Part shown: in pieces, positions 31,936 to 43,260 of the stretch | Position numbering within the stretch: position 1 is the first letter of the stretch | Layout of the letters: each line of letters begins with the position of its first letter | Source of the DNA: Vigna angularis | Taxonomy: Eukaryota; Streptophyta; Magnoliopsida; Fabales; Fabaceae | Direction of reading: 5' to 3' | Assembly (NCBI RefSeq): GCF_016808095.1 | Contig: NC_068976.1 | Coordinates: 36,787,871 to 36,851,870, forward strand | Length of the DNA: 64,000 nt | Position numbers and translations under genes: made by a program | The notes under the pieces: model-generated | Seen by the model: the letters and a program-made list of their open reading frames with translations, nothing else | Told to the model about the DNA's origin: nothing | Databases searched by the model: none

Positions 31936-33186
31936 TGATGAAAAATTTATGAACACCGAAAAACGGCGCCACAAACTTGTTTAACAATCGGCAAGTGTGA
32001 CCGAATCGTATCAAGTAATAAAACTAGGTAAGACCAAGTATCGTTTTCCCAAAGGACTTACGACCTAGTTAGTTATCTGATTTGTTGATTTTTTAAGACT
32101 TGTGAACGATTGATTGTAGGTTTTTAATGCAAAAGACAATAATTAAACATGTATGCATGAGTTTGATCTATGGCAAAAAGAGTAAAACAAACACGTAATG
32201 GATTATATGGATGAGTATGTTGTTGGGGTTATCAATTTCATCTTATCCACTCTCATATACTTTAGGAATTCATCAATCTTTTCATCAATGTTAATGCCAC
32301 TCTCTAAATCACCTTGTCAAGAAGGCATATCCTTAATTACGAGTTCATACAATTCTTAGCATTCCTAGTAATTAGTTCTGAAGTGCAGGAGCTTAAAGGC
32401 AACCAATATGCTATTGGGAGAAATTCCCCGGATCTAGACTTCCCCGTACGTTCCCATATCGACAAAATCAATGATCATGACAATGAATGAGTTAAACAAT
32501 GCAAGCATTAAGCAAAGAGGAAAAACCCTAACTACTGATGAAAGAAAGCATGTATCTCAAATAAGATGTTTAAACACAAATTCCATATATGAGAGTTTAA
32601 CAAGATTACATTCATCCCCCACCAACAATACAAGGTTTAGTTCACCATATTCATGGTGAATCTAGATGAACAATAATGATAGAATGAAAGATAAAACCCT
32701 AGAAAGGTAGAGGTAGCCTGAGCATCCAAGATCTTCCTTCAAAGGGGTGGAAAAGAGAGTGTTTCCTTCGTCCCAGCCAAAGATACAAACCCTAGGAATA
32801 CCTAAAGCATATATAATGTTCGTAATAATACAGAAAATTAGGCCCAAGCCCAAAATAGTGCCGCTCAGCGGTAAGTGCTTGAGTTGGTTTCCTCCCCTCA
32901 GCGGCCTTTCCACCCCTCAGTGGAGCCAACGTGAGTTTCTAAGTGCCGCTCAGCGGTAAACTGCCGCTGAGCGGTGGTTGCGGCTTCTCCTTTTGCACTT
33001 TTTAATGTCTTTTCTGAAATCAAGCATAAACCTGCATAAAACACTGAAATCAAGCATAAACCTGTCCAGCTCTCTTATTTCTAAAAATAAAACCAAAAGC
33101 ATGATTTCAAGCTAGTTTCTAAGTGTTAAAGGTTGCTTTTAGTATCAAATTTAAGCATGAAAATAACAGTTTTTCAACTGTTATCA
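31936..33186 (-). repeat. 5' LTR of C
   Basis: TGATGAAAAATT to CTGTTATCA (1251 bp). The segment around 33015-33065 has a small duplication (AAATCAAGCATAAACCTG twice) and loses neighbouring sequence. The left part joins two further partial LTRs in tandem. Confidence 0.8.
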
Positions 33187-34126
33187 CGTATCCTTAATTA
33201 CGAGTTCATACAATTCCTAGCATCCCTAATAATTAATTCTGAAGTGCAGAAGCTTAACGGCAACCAACCCTCATATTCCTATGTCTAGGCAATATGCTAT
33301 TGGGAGAAATTCCCCGAATCTAGATTTCCTCGTACGTTCCCATATCGACAAAATCAATAATCATGGCATTGAATGAGTTAAACAATGCAAGCTTTAAGCA
33401 AGGAGGAAAAACCCTAACTAATGATGAAAAAAAACATGTATCTTAAAATAAGATGTTAAAACACAAATTCCATATATGAGAGTTTCACAAGACTACATTG
33501 ATTCCCCAACAACAATACAAGGTTTAGTTCACCATATTCATGGTGAAACTAGATGAACAATAATGAAAGAATGAAAAATAGAACCCTAGAAAGATGAGAA
33601 GGTAGCCTTAGCATCCAAGATCTTCCTCCAAGGGGTGGAAAGGTGTGTGTTTACTTCGTCTCCAGCCAAAGATACAAACCCTAGGAAGTCTTAAAGCTTA
33701 TATACTATTCGTAATATTACAGAAAAGTGGGCCTAAGCCCAAAATACCACCACTCAGCGGTAAACTACCGCTCAACGGTACTAGCGCAAAGTCAATTTTC
33801 CCCTCAGCTACATTTTCACCCCTCAGTGGAGCCAACGGGAGTTCCTGAGTGTCGCTCAGCGGTAAACTGTCGCTGAGCGGTACTTGCGGCTTCTCCTTTT
33901 TCACTTTTTGATTTCTTTTCTAATTCCATCGCTATCCTTCTTCACTTCTTTCATCAAATTCACCTTAAAACCTGCATAAAACACTGAAATCAAGCATAAA
34001 CCTGTCCAGCTCTCTTATTTCTAAAAATATAACCAAAAGCATGATTTCAAGCTAGTTTCTAAGTGTTAAAGGTTGCTTTTAGTATCAAATTTAAGCATGA
34101 AAATAACAGTTTTTCAACTGTTATCA
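33187..34126 (-). repeat. Partial LTR, tandem unit 2
   Basis: About 940 bp, starting at TATCCTTAATTACGAG (LTR-internal) and ending CTGTTATCA. Lacks the first about 395 bp of the LTR. Nearly identical to the next unit and in the same orientation. Confidence 0.8.
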
Positions 34127-35048
34127 CCTATCCTTAATTACGAGTTCATACAATTCCTAGCATCCCTAATAATTAATTCTGAAGTGCAGAAGCTTAACGG
34201 CAACCAACCCTCATATTCCTATGTCTAGGCAATATGCTATTGGGAGAAATTCCCCGAATCTAGATTTCCTCGTACGTTCCCATATTGACAAAATCAATAA
34301 TCATGGCATTGAATGAGTTAAACAATGCAAGCTTTAAGCAAGGAGGAAAAACCCTAACTAATGATGAAAAAAAACATGTATCTTAAAATAAGATGTTAAA
34401 ACACAAATTCCATATATAAGAGTTTCACAAGACTACATTGATTCCCCAACAACAATACAAGGTTTAGTTCACCATATTCATGGTGAAACTAGATGAACAA
34501 TAATGAAAGAATGAAAAATAGAACCCTAGAAAGATGAGAAGGTAGCCTTAGCATCCAAGATCTTCCTCCAAGGGGTGGAAAGGTGTGTGTTTACTTCGTC
34601 TCCAGCCAAAGATACAAACCCTAGGAAGTCCTAAAGCTTATATACTATTCGTAATATTACAGAAAAGTGGGCCTAAGCCCAAAATACCACCACTCAGCGG
34701 TACTAGCGCAAAGTCAATTTTCCCCTCAGCTACATTTTAACCCCTCAGCGGAGCCAACGGGTGTTCCTGAGTGCCGCTCAGCGGTAAACTGCCGCTGAGC
34801 GGTACTTGCGGCTTCTCTTTTTTCACTTTTTGATTTCTTTTCTGATTTCATCTCTATCCTTCTTCACTTCTTTCATCAAATTCACCTTAAAACCTGCATA
34901 AAACACTGAAATCAAGCATAAACCTGTCCAACTCTCTTATTTCTAAAAATATGAACAAAAGCATGATTCTAAGCTAGTTTCTAAGTGTTAAAGGTTGCTT
35001 TTAGTATCAATTTTAAGCATGAAAATATTAGTTTTTCAACTGTTATCA
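34127..35048 (-). repeat. Partial LTR, tandem unit 3 (3' LTR of D)
   Basis: Same left breakpoint as unit 2. It lacks one 18-bp palindrome unit present at 33754-33777. It abuts D's polypurine tract, so it serves as D's 3' LTR. The U3-terminal hairpin is damaged (TATTAG for TAACAG). Confidence 0.8.
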
Positions 35049-36278
35049 CAACCCCAAACTTAGAACTTTGCTTGTCCTCAAGCAAACAAGATGTAACTCA
35101 ATCTTCTACCAATCAATACAATGGTTTACTCCATTTAAAAATCCTCTTTTCTAGATAAGTAAAAACTTTTAAGCTCATGACAAAGACTTCAATCAAGACA
35201 TACACATGCTTTAGTGTTCACAAAGTCACTTAATATCCAACAAATGCTATTTTTTATGAATGATCAATCAACTAAGCATGGATGTTCATGTGCTCATGGA
35301 ATATTTCCTAACTAAGTAAAGTGTTTCACTCAAATACACGTGTATAAGAGGTAATCACTTATTCGCTCTACTATGACAATGTTACATGAATTGACATTGC
35401 ATCCTCACAAGGACTTTTCAATGGCTTATAATGTGGCTGGGCTAACAAGAAAATTGGTTTTTCTAGATCACAAAACCCTTGAGTTAAGAGAATCATATAA
35501 ACACAATCATTCTTACTTTTCCCCAACTGTCTTTTGCATTGAGCTTTTCTTTTTTTTTTCTTTTCTTTCTCTTTTTCTTTCTCTTTTCACATACTTAATT
35601 CTTAGCTCTTAGCTAATGCTTTCAATTTCCCTTTCTAGTTTCCAACAACCCCAAACTTGAACATTTGTCAATACCACAAAATATTTTCTACTTAACTCAA
35701 GGTAAAGCTTTTCAACAAGGGTTTTCAAATCATGTTCAAGGCTAGGGGTTCAAAGGATAGAACACATAGTGTTCTCTTTTAGTGGCTCATTTCATGAAAT
35801 TAGCTAATACAAGGGTTACCAACAAATGGCCTTGATCATATGATGCAAACAAGCTAGTAATTCAATCATAGGAAACCTGGGAAAAGTCATTCATGCTTTC
35901 AAAGTAATAGCACTCAATCACAAAAACTTTGGAGCTCAAAACCTCACATATAAGCTCATTCATATTTGACATACACATCCTGCTTAATATCACAACCACA
36001 ATCACAACGTCATGCATTTGTTCACAAAGCTTGTGAACCACCTGTATAAGCATGTAATGTGCACATCTCAACATCAATCCATATCAAAGCATCATCAAGC
36101 ATTACTTATCAAACAATCACAATCATAAGCAAACCATCATAACAGACAAAGTTTCCAATTGAGGACATCAAACCCTATTCTAAAAACACAAGTAAATAAG
36201 TTCAGAACATAAAACAAAAACATAAGTCCTGCTTTAGTTATGATAGCTTTCATCAGTAAATGCTATCTCAGTTCCTCA
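35049..36278 (-). other. 3' UTR of D
   Basis: Colinear with E1 692-1945, including the internal AAGTTTGGGGTTG near 35646-35658 and a T/C-rich run at 35545-35590. No gene. Confidence 0.6.
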
Positions 36279-37513
36279 TCAATCTGAGTTGTCATCTGTA
36301 TCCTCCTTTTCTTCATCATCTTCGGCATCCTCAAATGCATCATCCTCATCATCATCAACATCATCTTCATCCATCTCCATAGCTGAAGCTTCAACTGCTT
36401 CAGTTCTGTCTCCTTGTACCTTCTCTTCTGGCCAGGCTACCACATTATGAAACTCCTCCATAGTCCACCTGTGTGCTGAAGGTGTATCATACATTCCAAC
36501 AATCATCTCAGCAATGGCCACCTGCCCTCTGTGGATAGACTGTAATTGTGCACCTATAAGAGACATTTACATGTCCCTCATCTAGAAAGGTTCTGCTTCA
36601 TGTGTCTTAGCAGATGCCTGACTCTGTGCTTGCCCTCTTTCTCTACGAGTACGGCGTGGTGGAACTAGCTGAGCTGCCTCCTCACCTCCACAGTATTGTT
36701 TGTAATAGGCCTCATCAATTGCTTTCCTTGGCCTTTCAAATGGTGGAGCAGAAGTATCCACCCCAGCTATCTTACATATGTGTTATCAAAGAAGGATGTC
36801 CTAAGGGTGCTTTGCTGTTTGTTGTGTTGGCACACACCCTTATCTCATCAGCTATTACCTGTCCAATATTGACATTCAAGTTCCTGATTGCAAAGTAAAG
36901 GAGGAGTGCCCTGCTAAGAGTGATGTCTGACACATGAGAACATGGCTGAATGTTGGCATGAGAAAATGCCATCCAATACTTTGCAAGAGGAGTCAAATCA
37001 GTCCTCCTAATGTTTACCACAGAGCCAGTTCTATTCCTCTGAAAATGTCCTCTAGGTACACATAAAACTCTCTCCACATCATCAAAATCAGTGCCTTCTT
37101 CGATACATAGAGCAAACTGGCACTACTCACCAACGCACACAGTACCCAAGAAGTTGTTGATGGAATCAGGATCATACCTAATAGCATGGCCTCTGACATA
37201 GCCTAGGTAATTCTCAGCTGAATAATCACCAATCTTCCTTGCATTGGCGTAGAATTCTTTCACCACACCTATATTGGCAGGTGTAGGGTATGTGGCAAGC
37301 TTCCCCTAATCATTTCCCAACAATTGCTCTCCAAATTGAGGAGCAAAGTTAGGTATCATTCCAACCTTCCTCTCCATAAGGAGTATCCTATCTTGGACCA
37401 CCTTAAAGTGCTTCTCATGTTTGCGAGATAGGAACCTACTAGAATGGGGTTGTTCTGGTTCCTTTTCTTTTGGAAGCCATGGTCTTCATTCTTTTGCCTG
37501 AAGAGGATGTCAT
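36279..37513 (-). pseudogene. Accessory ORF (putative plant transposon protein domain), D copy
   Basis: Same protein as E1 and E copies. The start region (ATG at 37513) loses 4 nt in the Lys-rich segment near 37470, shifting the frame. The middle (FSHANIQPCSHVSD) is open at 37077-36772, a further frameshift lies near 36770, and TAG (36582-36584) and TAA (36567-36569) precede MSLIGAQLQ. The acidic tail after that is open, and the Gln lost in E1 (HRGQVA) is kept here. Clearly dead. Confidence 0.75.
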
Positions 37514-38385
37514 TCCTACATCAAACACAGATTACAAAACCACAAAACCTGTTGTTAATCATTAGTAAACCATAAACAACACCTTATTTCGAAGCTAAAC
37601 CACCGCTGAGGGTCAAAATCACCCCTCAGCGCCAGCAGTGCAGTAATCTAGTACACAACTCAACAAAAATAACATATCAGTCAGAGTGTCGCTCAGCGGC
37701 AATTTACCCATGAGCGGTGACTCTGCAGATTTTTGAAAAAAACACTTTTAACCTGTCATGCCTCCACCCACATGATATTTTCAGTCTTCCAGATCAAAAT
37801 CATTCAGTTCAATCGATTCAAACATCAATTAAATCATTAAATCATGCATAGAAATCAAAACCCCTAAAAATTCATGCTTCAACAATCAAATTCAAACTCA
37901 AGAACCCTAGAATGAAAAATGCTTGACTTACTTGGGTGGAGATGCTAGATGAATGGAGAATGCTTTCAAGCTGTGAAGAATAATGATGCTCTCTTCCAAC
38001 CCCAAACATAGATGGAAAACTAGTGAGAAAGTGACTGGAAGGGAGATTTTCTCAAGAGGGATGAGGGAAAAGTTGTAGAGAACGTTTGAAAAGTATGTAG
38101 GAGTGTGTGTGTGTGTAGAGAAGAATGTGAAAAGAGAAACATGGGCGCAACTTAGGGTATAAAAATACCCTAATGGGCTCGGGTTCCGCTAAGGGGCAAC
38201 CTAAGCCCAGTCTGCGACACTACCGCTCAGCGGCACTTTCGGGAAGTGCTCTCCTTCTCCTTAGCTTAACCTAAATGCCTCCTAAACATACCCCTCACTG
38301 GCTCCCTGCAATAAAATTCTCAGATTACTCATGCACAACCCTATTATGCAACTAAAGTAAAACAAACAAAAATATAATCAATCAA
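37514..38385 (-). other. Spacer upstream of the accessory ORF (D)
   Basis: Same content as in E1: palindromes near 37602-37715 and 38220-38235, the TTAGGGTAT inverted repeat near 38153-38174, AAGTTTGGGGTTG-like sequence near 37998 (mutated to ATGTTTGG). Confidence 0.5.
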
Positions 38386-38433
38386 CTGGGTTGCCTCCTA
38401 GGTAGCGCTTGTTTAACGTCACGAGTCTGACCC
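38386..38433 (-). repeat. Stem-loop motif 2 (D)
   Basis: CTGGGTTGCCTCCTAG with one stem mismatch, AGCGCTTG core and GTCACGAGTCTGACCC end. Confidence 0.7.
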
Positions 38434-38444
38434 AAAATCCACCA

Positions 38445-38552
38445 ACACCCATCAGTAGGTGTAAATCTTTCTTACCTTCACCCATCATTAGGTGTAACAA
38501 ACCTAATATCTTTCAGTAGATACTTAACCACCTAGCATCCTTCAGTAGATGT
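38445..38552 (-). repeat. Hairpin array (D, four units, partly decayed)
   Basis: ACACCCATCAGTAGGTGT (38445) is perfect. Units at 38478 and 38506 each have one outer mismatch. The unit at 38535 pairs GCATC with GATGT (one G-T pair). The loops stay YWTCAKTA. Confidence 0.7.
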
Positions 38553-38641
38553 TATACCCAAAAATTTTACAGAAATAATGTCCAACTGATTAAAAATTAC
38601 AAAACCAAAATAAAATCAAAAGAACAATTGTCCTCAAATCA

Positions 38642-38689
38642 CTGGAATGCCTTCCAACAAGCGCTCTTTTAACATCATTAGCTTGACCC
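38642..38689 (-). repeat. Stem-loop motif 1 (D)
   Basis: Stem CTGGA/TCCAA around ATGCCT, related to the E1 form CTGGA/TCCAG; AGCGCT core present. 8 nt from the polyprotein stop. Confidence 0.65.
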
Positions 38690-38697
38690 AATAAAGT

Positions 38698-40608
38698 TCA
38701 AGTTCCTTCTTCATGGTTGATGTTCATATCACACCAACTCCTCAACTACTTCCGGTACACTTTTTTGACTCTTCTAGAATGTGGAGACTCCATCTCTATC
38801 ATCTCATTCTCTTTGTAGCCTTTCACAACCCACAACTTGTTTTTGAATCTCACAGGTTTACCAAGTTGGAGTCGTTCTTTCATCCAGTCATCATGGACTT
38901 TTTTTTCTCTTCCAATCTTTTCTTCTTCCTATACCTGAAACAACAAACAATGTTTACTTTAACCTTGGGCTTTTCATCTTCAGGGCTAGTCATGAGTACA
39001 TCTTGATATGCAGCTTTATGACTAGCTTCTTCCTCCTGCATCTGTCTCTCTTCTTTGAAGACATCTACAACAACTCTTTCTTCTCGGTCTTGGAGCACCA
39101 CTATACCTTCATTCACATCAATGATGGCTTTGGCCGTTTTCATAAACGGTCTTCCGAGAATAATGGGTATCTTTTCAGTCTCCATCTCCATCACCACAAA
39201 GTCTGCCAAGAACTATAGTTTGCCTACACAAACTATAATATCCTCTGCTATTCCATAGGGTTTCTTCGAAGATCCATCTGCCATTACTAAGTCAACCTTT
39301 ATAGGCTTCACATCAACATCACCAATCTGCTCAAGTAAAGAATAAGGTATCAAGTTAACACTTGATCCTAAATCAAGTAAAGCTTTTTTTATCCTTTTCT
39401 TCCATATTGTGCATGGAATGGAAAAACCTCCTGGATCTTTTGCTTTTGGAGGGAATGGCTCCTTTTTAACAGCTTTATACTTCTTTGTATTATCATCTCT
39501 ACGTCTTTTCTTTGTAGAGACTTCTTCCTTAGGTTTAGTATAAACTGCAATATGCTGTAATATCTCCTTCCAAGGTACATCATTGTCCACCATCTTGAAT
39601 AATTCTGTAAAATCAAATTGTTTCTCTTGATTTATTGGAAAAGGAAAAATATCTTTACTCTTTATCTCTCTTCTCTCTCCTTTCTCTTTTTTCTCTTCTT
39701 TTTCTTTTTCTCTCTTTTCTCTCTCTTCTTTTTCTTTCTCTCTGTCTAACTCAACTGTTTCATCATTTGTACTCTCCAACACTTTACATTCTTCCCTGGG
39801 GTTAACCTCAGTATTAGCCCCAAAATTTTTGTCAGGCCTTTCTTCCAACTGCTTGGTAATCTGACCCATTTGAATCTCCAAGTTCTTAATAGCAGCTTCA
39901 GTGCTCTTTTGACAAGATTCAGTTTTCTGTATAAATTGCTGAAGAGTTTCTTCCATCCTTATTGATCTTTTATTAAGTATAGAAATCTGTTGCCATAAGG
40001 TTGGTTGTTGTTGTTGCTTGTTAAATTGCCCAGTTTGTCCAGCTTGCCCACTTTGTCCTTGACCAATGCTTGGGTGTGGTTTCCACCCTTGATTGAAATT
40101 CCCCTGACGGTATGGAAATTGATTGGCCATGAAGTTAACATCCTCTAAAGCTTCTGCTGGAAAGGCGCATTTACCATTGATATGGTCACCCCCACATAAT
40201 TCACACAACTGTGATTGAACCTGTGCAACAGTCTTTAACTCTTTTGGCAGTTGTGCAAATGTTTTTGTGAGAGTCTCCAGTTGTTGAGTTGGTATCTTGT
40301 TCTGTGCTAGCAAAGCATCATTGGTTTGTAACTGTAGAACTCCTTTTTGTTGAATAGGAGCTCCTCTTTCACTGTTCAGCTCATTATCAATTGTAGCAAT
40401 GTTTTCAATTATTTCTGTAGCTTCCTCTGGAGTTTTCCATTTGATATTTCCTCCAGCTGAGGTGTCAAGCATCAACTTGGTTTGTGAACTAAGACCTTCA
40501 AGGAAGATCAGGACTACTTCCACTTCGTCAAAACCATGCGTGGGAGTTTTTCTTAGTAAGCTTTTATATCTGTCCCATGCATGACCTAGTGATTCCTCCA
40601 CACCTTGC
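38698..40608 (-). pseudogene. Gag-protease polyprotein of D, 5' truncated
   Basis: Starts mid-capsid (GHAWDRYKSLLRKTPTHGF) because the 5' part is lost. It keeps a full zinc knuckle CX2CX3HX4C (CELCGGDHINGKC), the Gln-rich stretch, the K/E-rich coiled coil and retropepsin LLDLGSSVNLIP. TAG at 39213-39215 replaces the Gln codon of KLQFL in E1, and a one-base shift near 38960 disrupts the tail. After the protease (IILGRPFMKT) the frame runs into the same tail as E1. No RT, RNase H or IN. Confidence 0.8.
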
Positions 40609-40620
40609 TAGGAATCATGC
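40609..40620. other. Filler at the D/E junction
   Basis: TAGGAATCATGC lies between D gag and E's LTR and matches neither at this position; probably a repair-junction insertion. Confidence 0.4.
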
Positions 40621-41849
40621 TTTAACACTTAGAAACTAGCTTGAAATCATGCTTTTGGTTATATTTGGAGAAATAAGAGAGCTGGACAGGTTTATGCTTG
40701 ATTTCAGTGTTTTATGCAGGTTTTAAGGTGAATTTGGTGAAAGAAGTGAAGAAGGATAGGAATGAAATCAGAAAAGACATTAAAAAGTGCAAAAGGAGAA
40801 GCCGCAATTACCGCTGAGCGGCAGTGTACCGTTGAGCGGCACTCAGAAACCCACCTTGGCTCCGTTGAGGAGTGAAAAGGCCGCTGAGGGGAAGAAACAA
40901 ACTTGCGCACTTACCGCTGAGCGGTACTATTTTGGGCTTAGGCCTAATTTTCTGTAATTTTATGAATAGTATATAAGCTTTAGGGTTTCCTAGGGTTTGT
41001 ATCTTTGGCTGGGATGAAGCAAACACTCTCTTTTCCACCCCTTTGAAGGAATATCTTGGATGCTCAGGCTAGCTCTCTACCTTTCTAGGGTTTTATCTTT
41101 CATTCTTTCATCATTGTTCATCTAGATTCACCATGAATATTGTGAACTAAACCTTGTATTGTTGTTGGGGGATCAATGTAATCTTGTGAAACTCTCATAT
41201 ATGGAATTTGTGTTTAAAAATCTTATTTGAGATACATGCTTTCTTTCACTAATTGTTAGGGTTTTTCCTCTTTGCACAAAGCATGCATTGTTTAACTCAT
41301 TCATTGTCATGATCATTGATTTTGTCGATATGGGAACGTACGGGGAAGTCTCGATCCGAGGAATTTCTCCCAATAGCATATTGGTTGCCTTTAAGCTCCT
41401 GCACTTCAAAACTAATTACTAGGAATGCTAGGAATTGTATGAACTCGTAATTAAGGATAGGCCTTCTTGACAAGGTAATTTAGAGAGTGGCATTAACATT
41501 GATGAAAAGATTGATGAATTCCTAAAGTATATGAGAGTGGATAAGATGAAATTGATAACCCCAACAACATACTCATCCATATAATTCATCCTGTGTTTGT
41601 TTTACTCTTTTTGCCATTGATCACATTCATGCATACATGTTTAATTACTGTCTTTTGCATTAAAAACCTACAATCAATCGTTCGCAAGTCTTAAATAATC
41701 AACGAATCAAATAACTAACTAGGCCGTGAGTCCTTTGGGAGAACGATACTTGGTCTTACCGAGTTTATTACTTGATACGATTCGGTCACACTTGCCGAGG
41801 GTCAAACAAGTTTGTGGCGTCGTTTTCGGTGTTCATAAATTTGTCATCA
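40621..41849 (+). repeat. 5' LTR of E
   Basis: TTTAACACTTAG...GTCATCA. It lacks the TGATAACAG terminus and hairpin. TATA box at 40970; palindromes near 40811-40925. Confidence 0.85.
40970..40977 (+). promoter_or_regulatory. TATA box, 5' LTR of E
   Basis: TATATAAG, then CTTTAGGGTTTCCTAGGG. The palindrome cluster lies about 50-160 bp upstream. Confidence 0.65.
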
Positions 41850-41855
41850 AGTTTT

Positions 41856-41873
41856 TGGCGCCGTTGCCGGGGA
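41856..41873 (+). promoter_or_regulatory. Primer-binding site of E (tRNA-Asp)
   Basis: Perfect TGGCGCCGTTGCCGGGGA, 6 nt after the LTR. Confidence 0.9.
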
Positions 41874-41929
41874 CTCGTGGTTTAACTAGTTTATTTGTTT
41901 GATTATTGATTATCTTTGACTTGTTTTTG

Positions 41930-42060
41930 AATTTTTAATTTAAATTTCGAATTTTTATTTTATGTTTATATTTTTCAGTTTTTATTTTATTTTATTTTAT
42001 TTTTTGGTTATTATTTTATTTTATTTTATTTTACTGTTTTTATTTTATCTTCTTATCTCT
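41930..42060 (+). repeat. T-rich leader repeats (E)
   Basis: TTTTATTTTATTTTATTTT-type runs with occasional TTCAG/CTG interruptions. Confidence 0.65.
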
Positions 42061-42132
42061 GATCTTATGTCTTCTTTTATATCTTTTTGTGCTAACAATT
42101 GTTTTTAGGGTTTTGTGCCTAATGTCTGCAGA

Positions 42133-42972
42133 ATGCAATTTGGTCAAGAATTTAACTATATGGGCACTCAATTCTACCAAAGTAATCTCAACCACTGGTG
42201 GGAACCTCACTCAAGCATGGATCAAAGCCAATTTTGGCAAGCTGCCAGACCATTTGATTGGCCATCACCACAACAATGGCCGCCACCACAACAATGGCAG
42301 TAACAACCCTTTCTATCAGGAAGTTTGGATAGGTTGGATGACACCCTTCAACGATTTTTGAAAACTTCTGACGCTACTCAGAAAAGCATTGAAGAATCAT
42401 GTAAAAGAATGGAGATGCAACTTCGTTACATTAGTCAGAGATTGAATGATGAGGTTAATACTGAAGTTAACCCTAAGGAGGAAGGGCAAGCCGTTTTCAC
42501 TGAAAGTGACAAGATTCTTGATGAAAAAAAAATAGGGGGCGATGAGGAAAAGATAGAGAGAAAAGAAAAAGAAGAGTTGAGTGAGAAAAATAAAGATGAA
42601 GAAAAAGAGAAAGAAGTGGTTGAGAGAGAAGAGAGAAAGAAAATTTGTGTGAAAATAAAGAAGTTGAAAAGAAAAAGAAAAGGGAAGAAAAAAATAAGAG
42701 AAAAGAAAAAGAGAAAATTTAGTGATAGGAAAAGGAAGAAAAAGAAGATGAGAGGAAAGAAGAAGAAATCATATGAAAAATCCCATCCTCATCTAAAGAA
42801 GAATCATAGGAAGGAAAAGAAATTTAAGTGCTTTATGGAAATCTTCAAGAAATTGGAGATTAAAGTTCCTTTGATTGAGACACCGCAACAGGTTCCTCGT
42901 TTTATCAAATTCCTGAAGAAGTTCAGTAGAAAGAAGAAAAAGATGAAAGAACATGAGCTTGGGTCAAGCTAG
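42133..42972 (+). pseudogene. Short Gag-tail ORF of element E
   Basis: ATG at 42133 (MQFGQEFNYMGTQFYQ). About 279 codons with one in-frame TAA at 42301-42303 (Gln-rich QWQ/QPFLS context). The N-terminal third is rich in Gln, Trp and Pro; then comes a helical segment (LQRFLKTSDATQKSIEE) matching the Gag segment after the knuckle in D, a long K/E/R-rich coiled coil, and the FMEIFKKLEIKVPL segment that precedes protease in B. Capsid, knuckle and protease are absent. The frame ends inside motif 1. It may bind RNA through its basic stretches (inference). Confidence 0.65.
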
Positions 42973-43008
42973 TGACGTTAAAAGAGCGCTTGCTGGGAGG
43001 CAACCCAG
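42961..43008 (+). repeat. Stem-loop motif 1 (E)
   Basis: GGGTCAAGCTAGTGACG..., AGAGCGCTTG, CTGGGAGGCAACCCAG. The stop codon of the Gag-tail ORF (TAG 42970-42972) lies within it. Confidence 0.8.
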
Positions 43009-43092
43009 TGATTTAAGAACTTTTAATTTTTATTTTGGTTTTGTAATTTTTAATCAATTGGACATTATTTCTGTAAATATTTTTTTAGGTAT

Positions 43093-43201
43093 AGCATCTA
43101 CTAAAGGATGCTAGGTGGTCAAGTATCTACTGAAGGATACTCGGTTTGTTACACATACTAAGGGGTGTTGTTAAGAAAGTTATATACCTACTGATGGGTA
43201 T
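43093..43201 (+). repeat. Covarying hairpin array (E, four units)
   Basis: AGCATC/GATGCT (43093-43112), AGTATC/GATACT (43122-43141), ACAC/GTGT with one inner mismatch (43151-43168), ATACC/GGTAT (43184-43201). Loops TACTAAAG, TACTGAAG, TACTAAGG, TACTGATG. Confidence 0.8.
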
Positions 43202-43212
43202 TGGATGATTTT

Positions 43213-43260
43213 GGGTCAGGCTCGTGACATTAAACAAGCGCTACCTGGGAGGCAACCCAG
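43213..43260 (+). repeat. Stem-loop motif 2 (E)
   Basis: GGGTCAGGCTCGTGACATT, AAACAAGCGCTAC, CTGGGAGGCAACCCAG. Exactly 48 nt, as for motif 1, 205 bp downstream of it. Confidence 0.8.

Larger units (their letters stand above)
14627..33186 (-). mobile_element. Element C: decayed autonomous-type copy split by B
   Basis: Minus strand: 5' LTR (33186-31936), PBS, leader, decayed gag-pol (31652-26554), motif 1, four-hairpin array, motif 2, part of the accessory-ORF spacer, then B inserted at 25992/16747, the rest of the spacer, 3' UTR and a truncated 3' LTR (15342-14627). The accessory ORF itself is deleted (junction near 16550-16570). C is the only copy here with both pol and the hairpin/motif region, so it is closest to the presumed full ancestor. 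Confidence 0.8.
34127..40608 (-). mobile_element. Element D: non-autonomous Athila-type copy, 5' end lost
   Basis: 3' LTR (partial), 3' UTR, disabled accessory ORF, spacer, motif 2, hairpin array, motif 1 and Gag-PR without pol, the same plan as E1. Cut inside the capsid domain at 40608, where a 12-bp filler leads into the + strand LTR of E. Confidence 0.8.
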
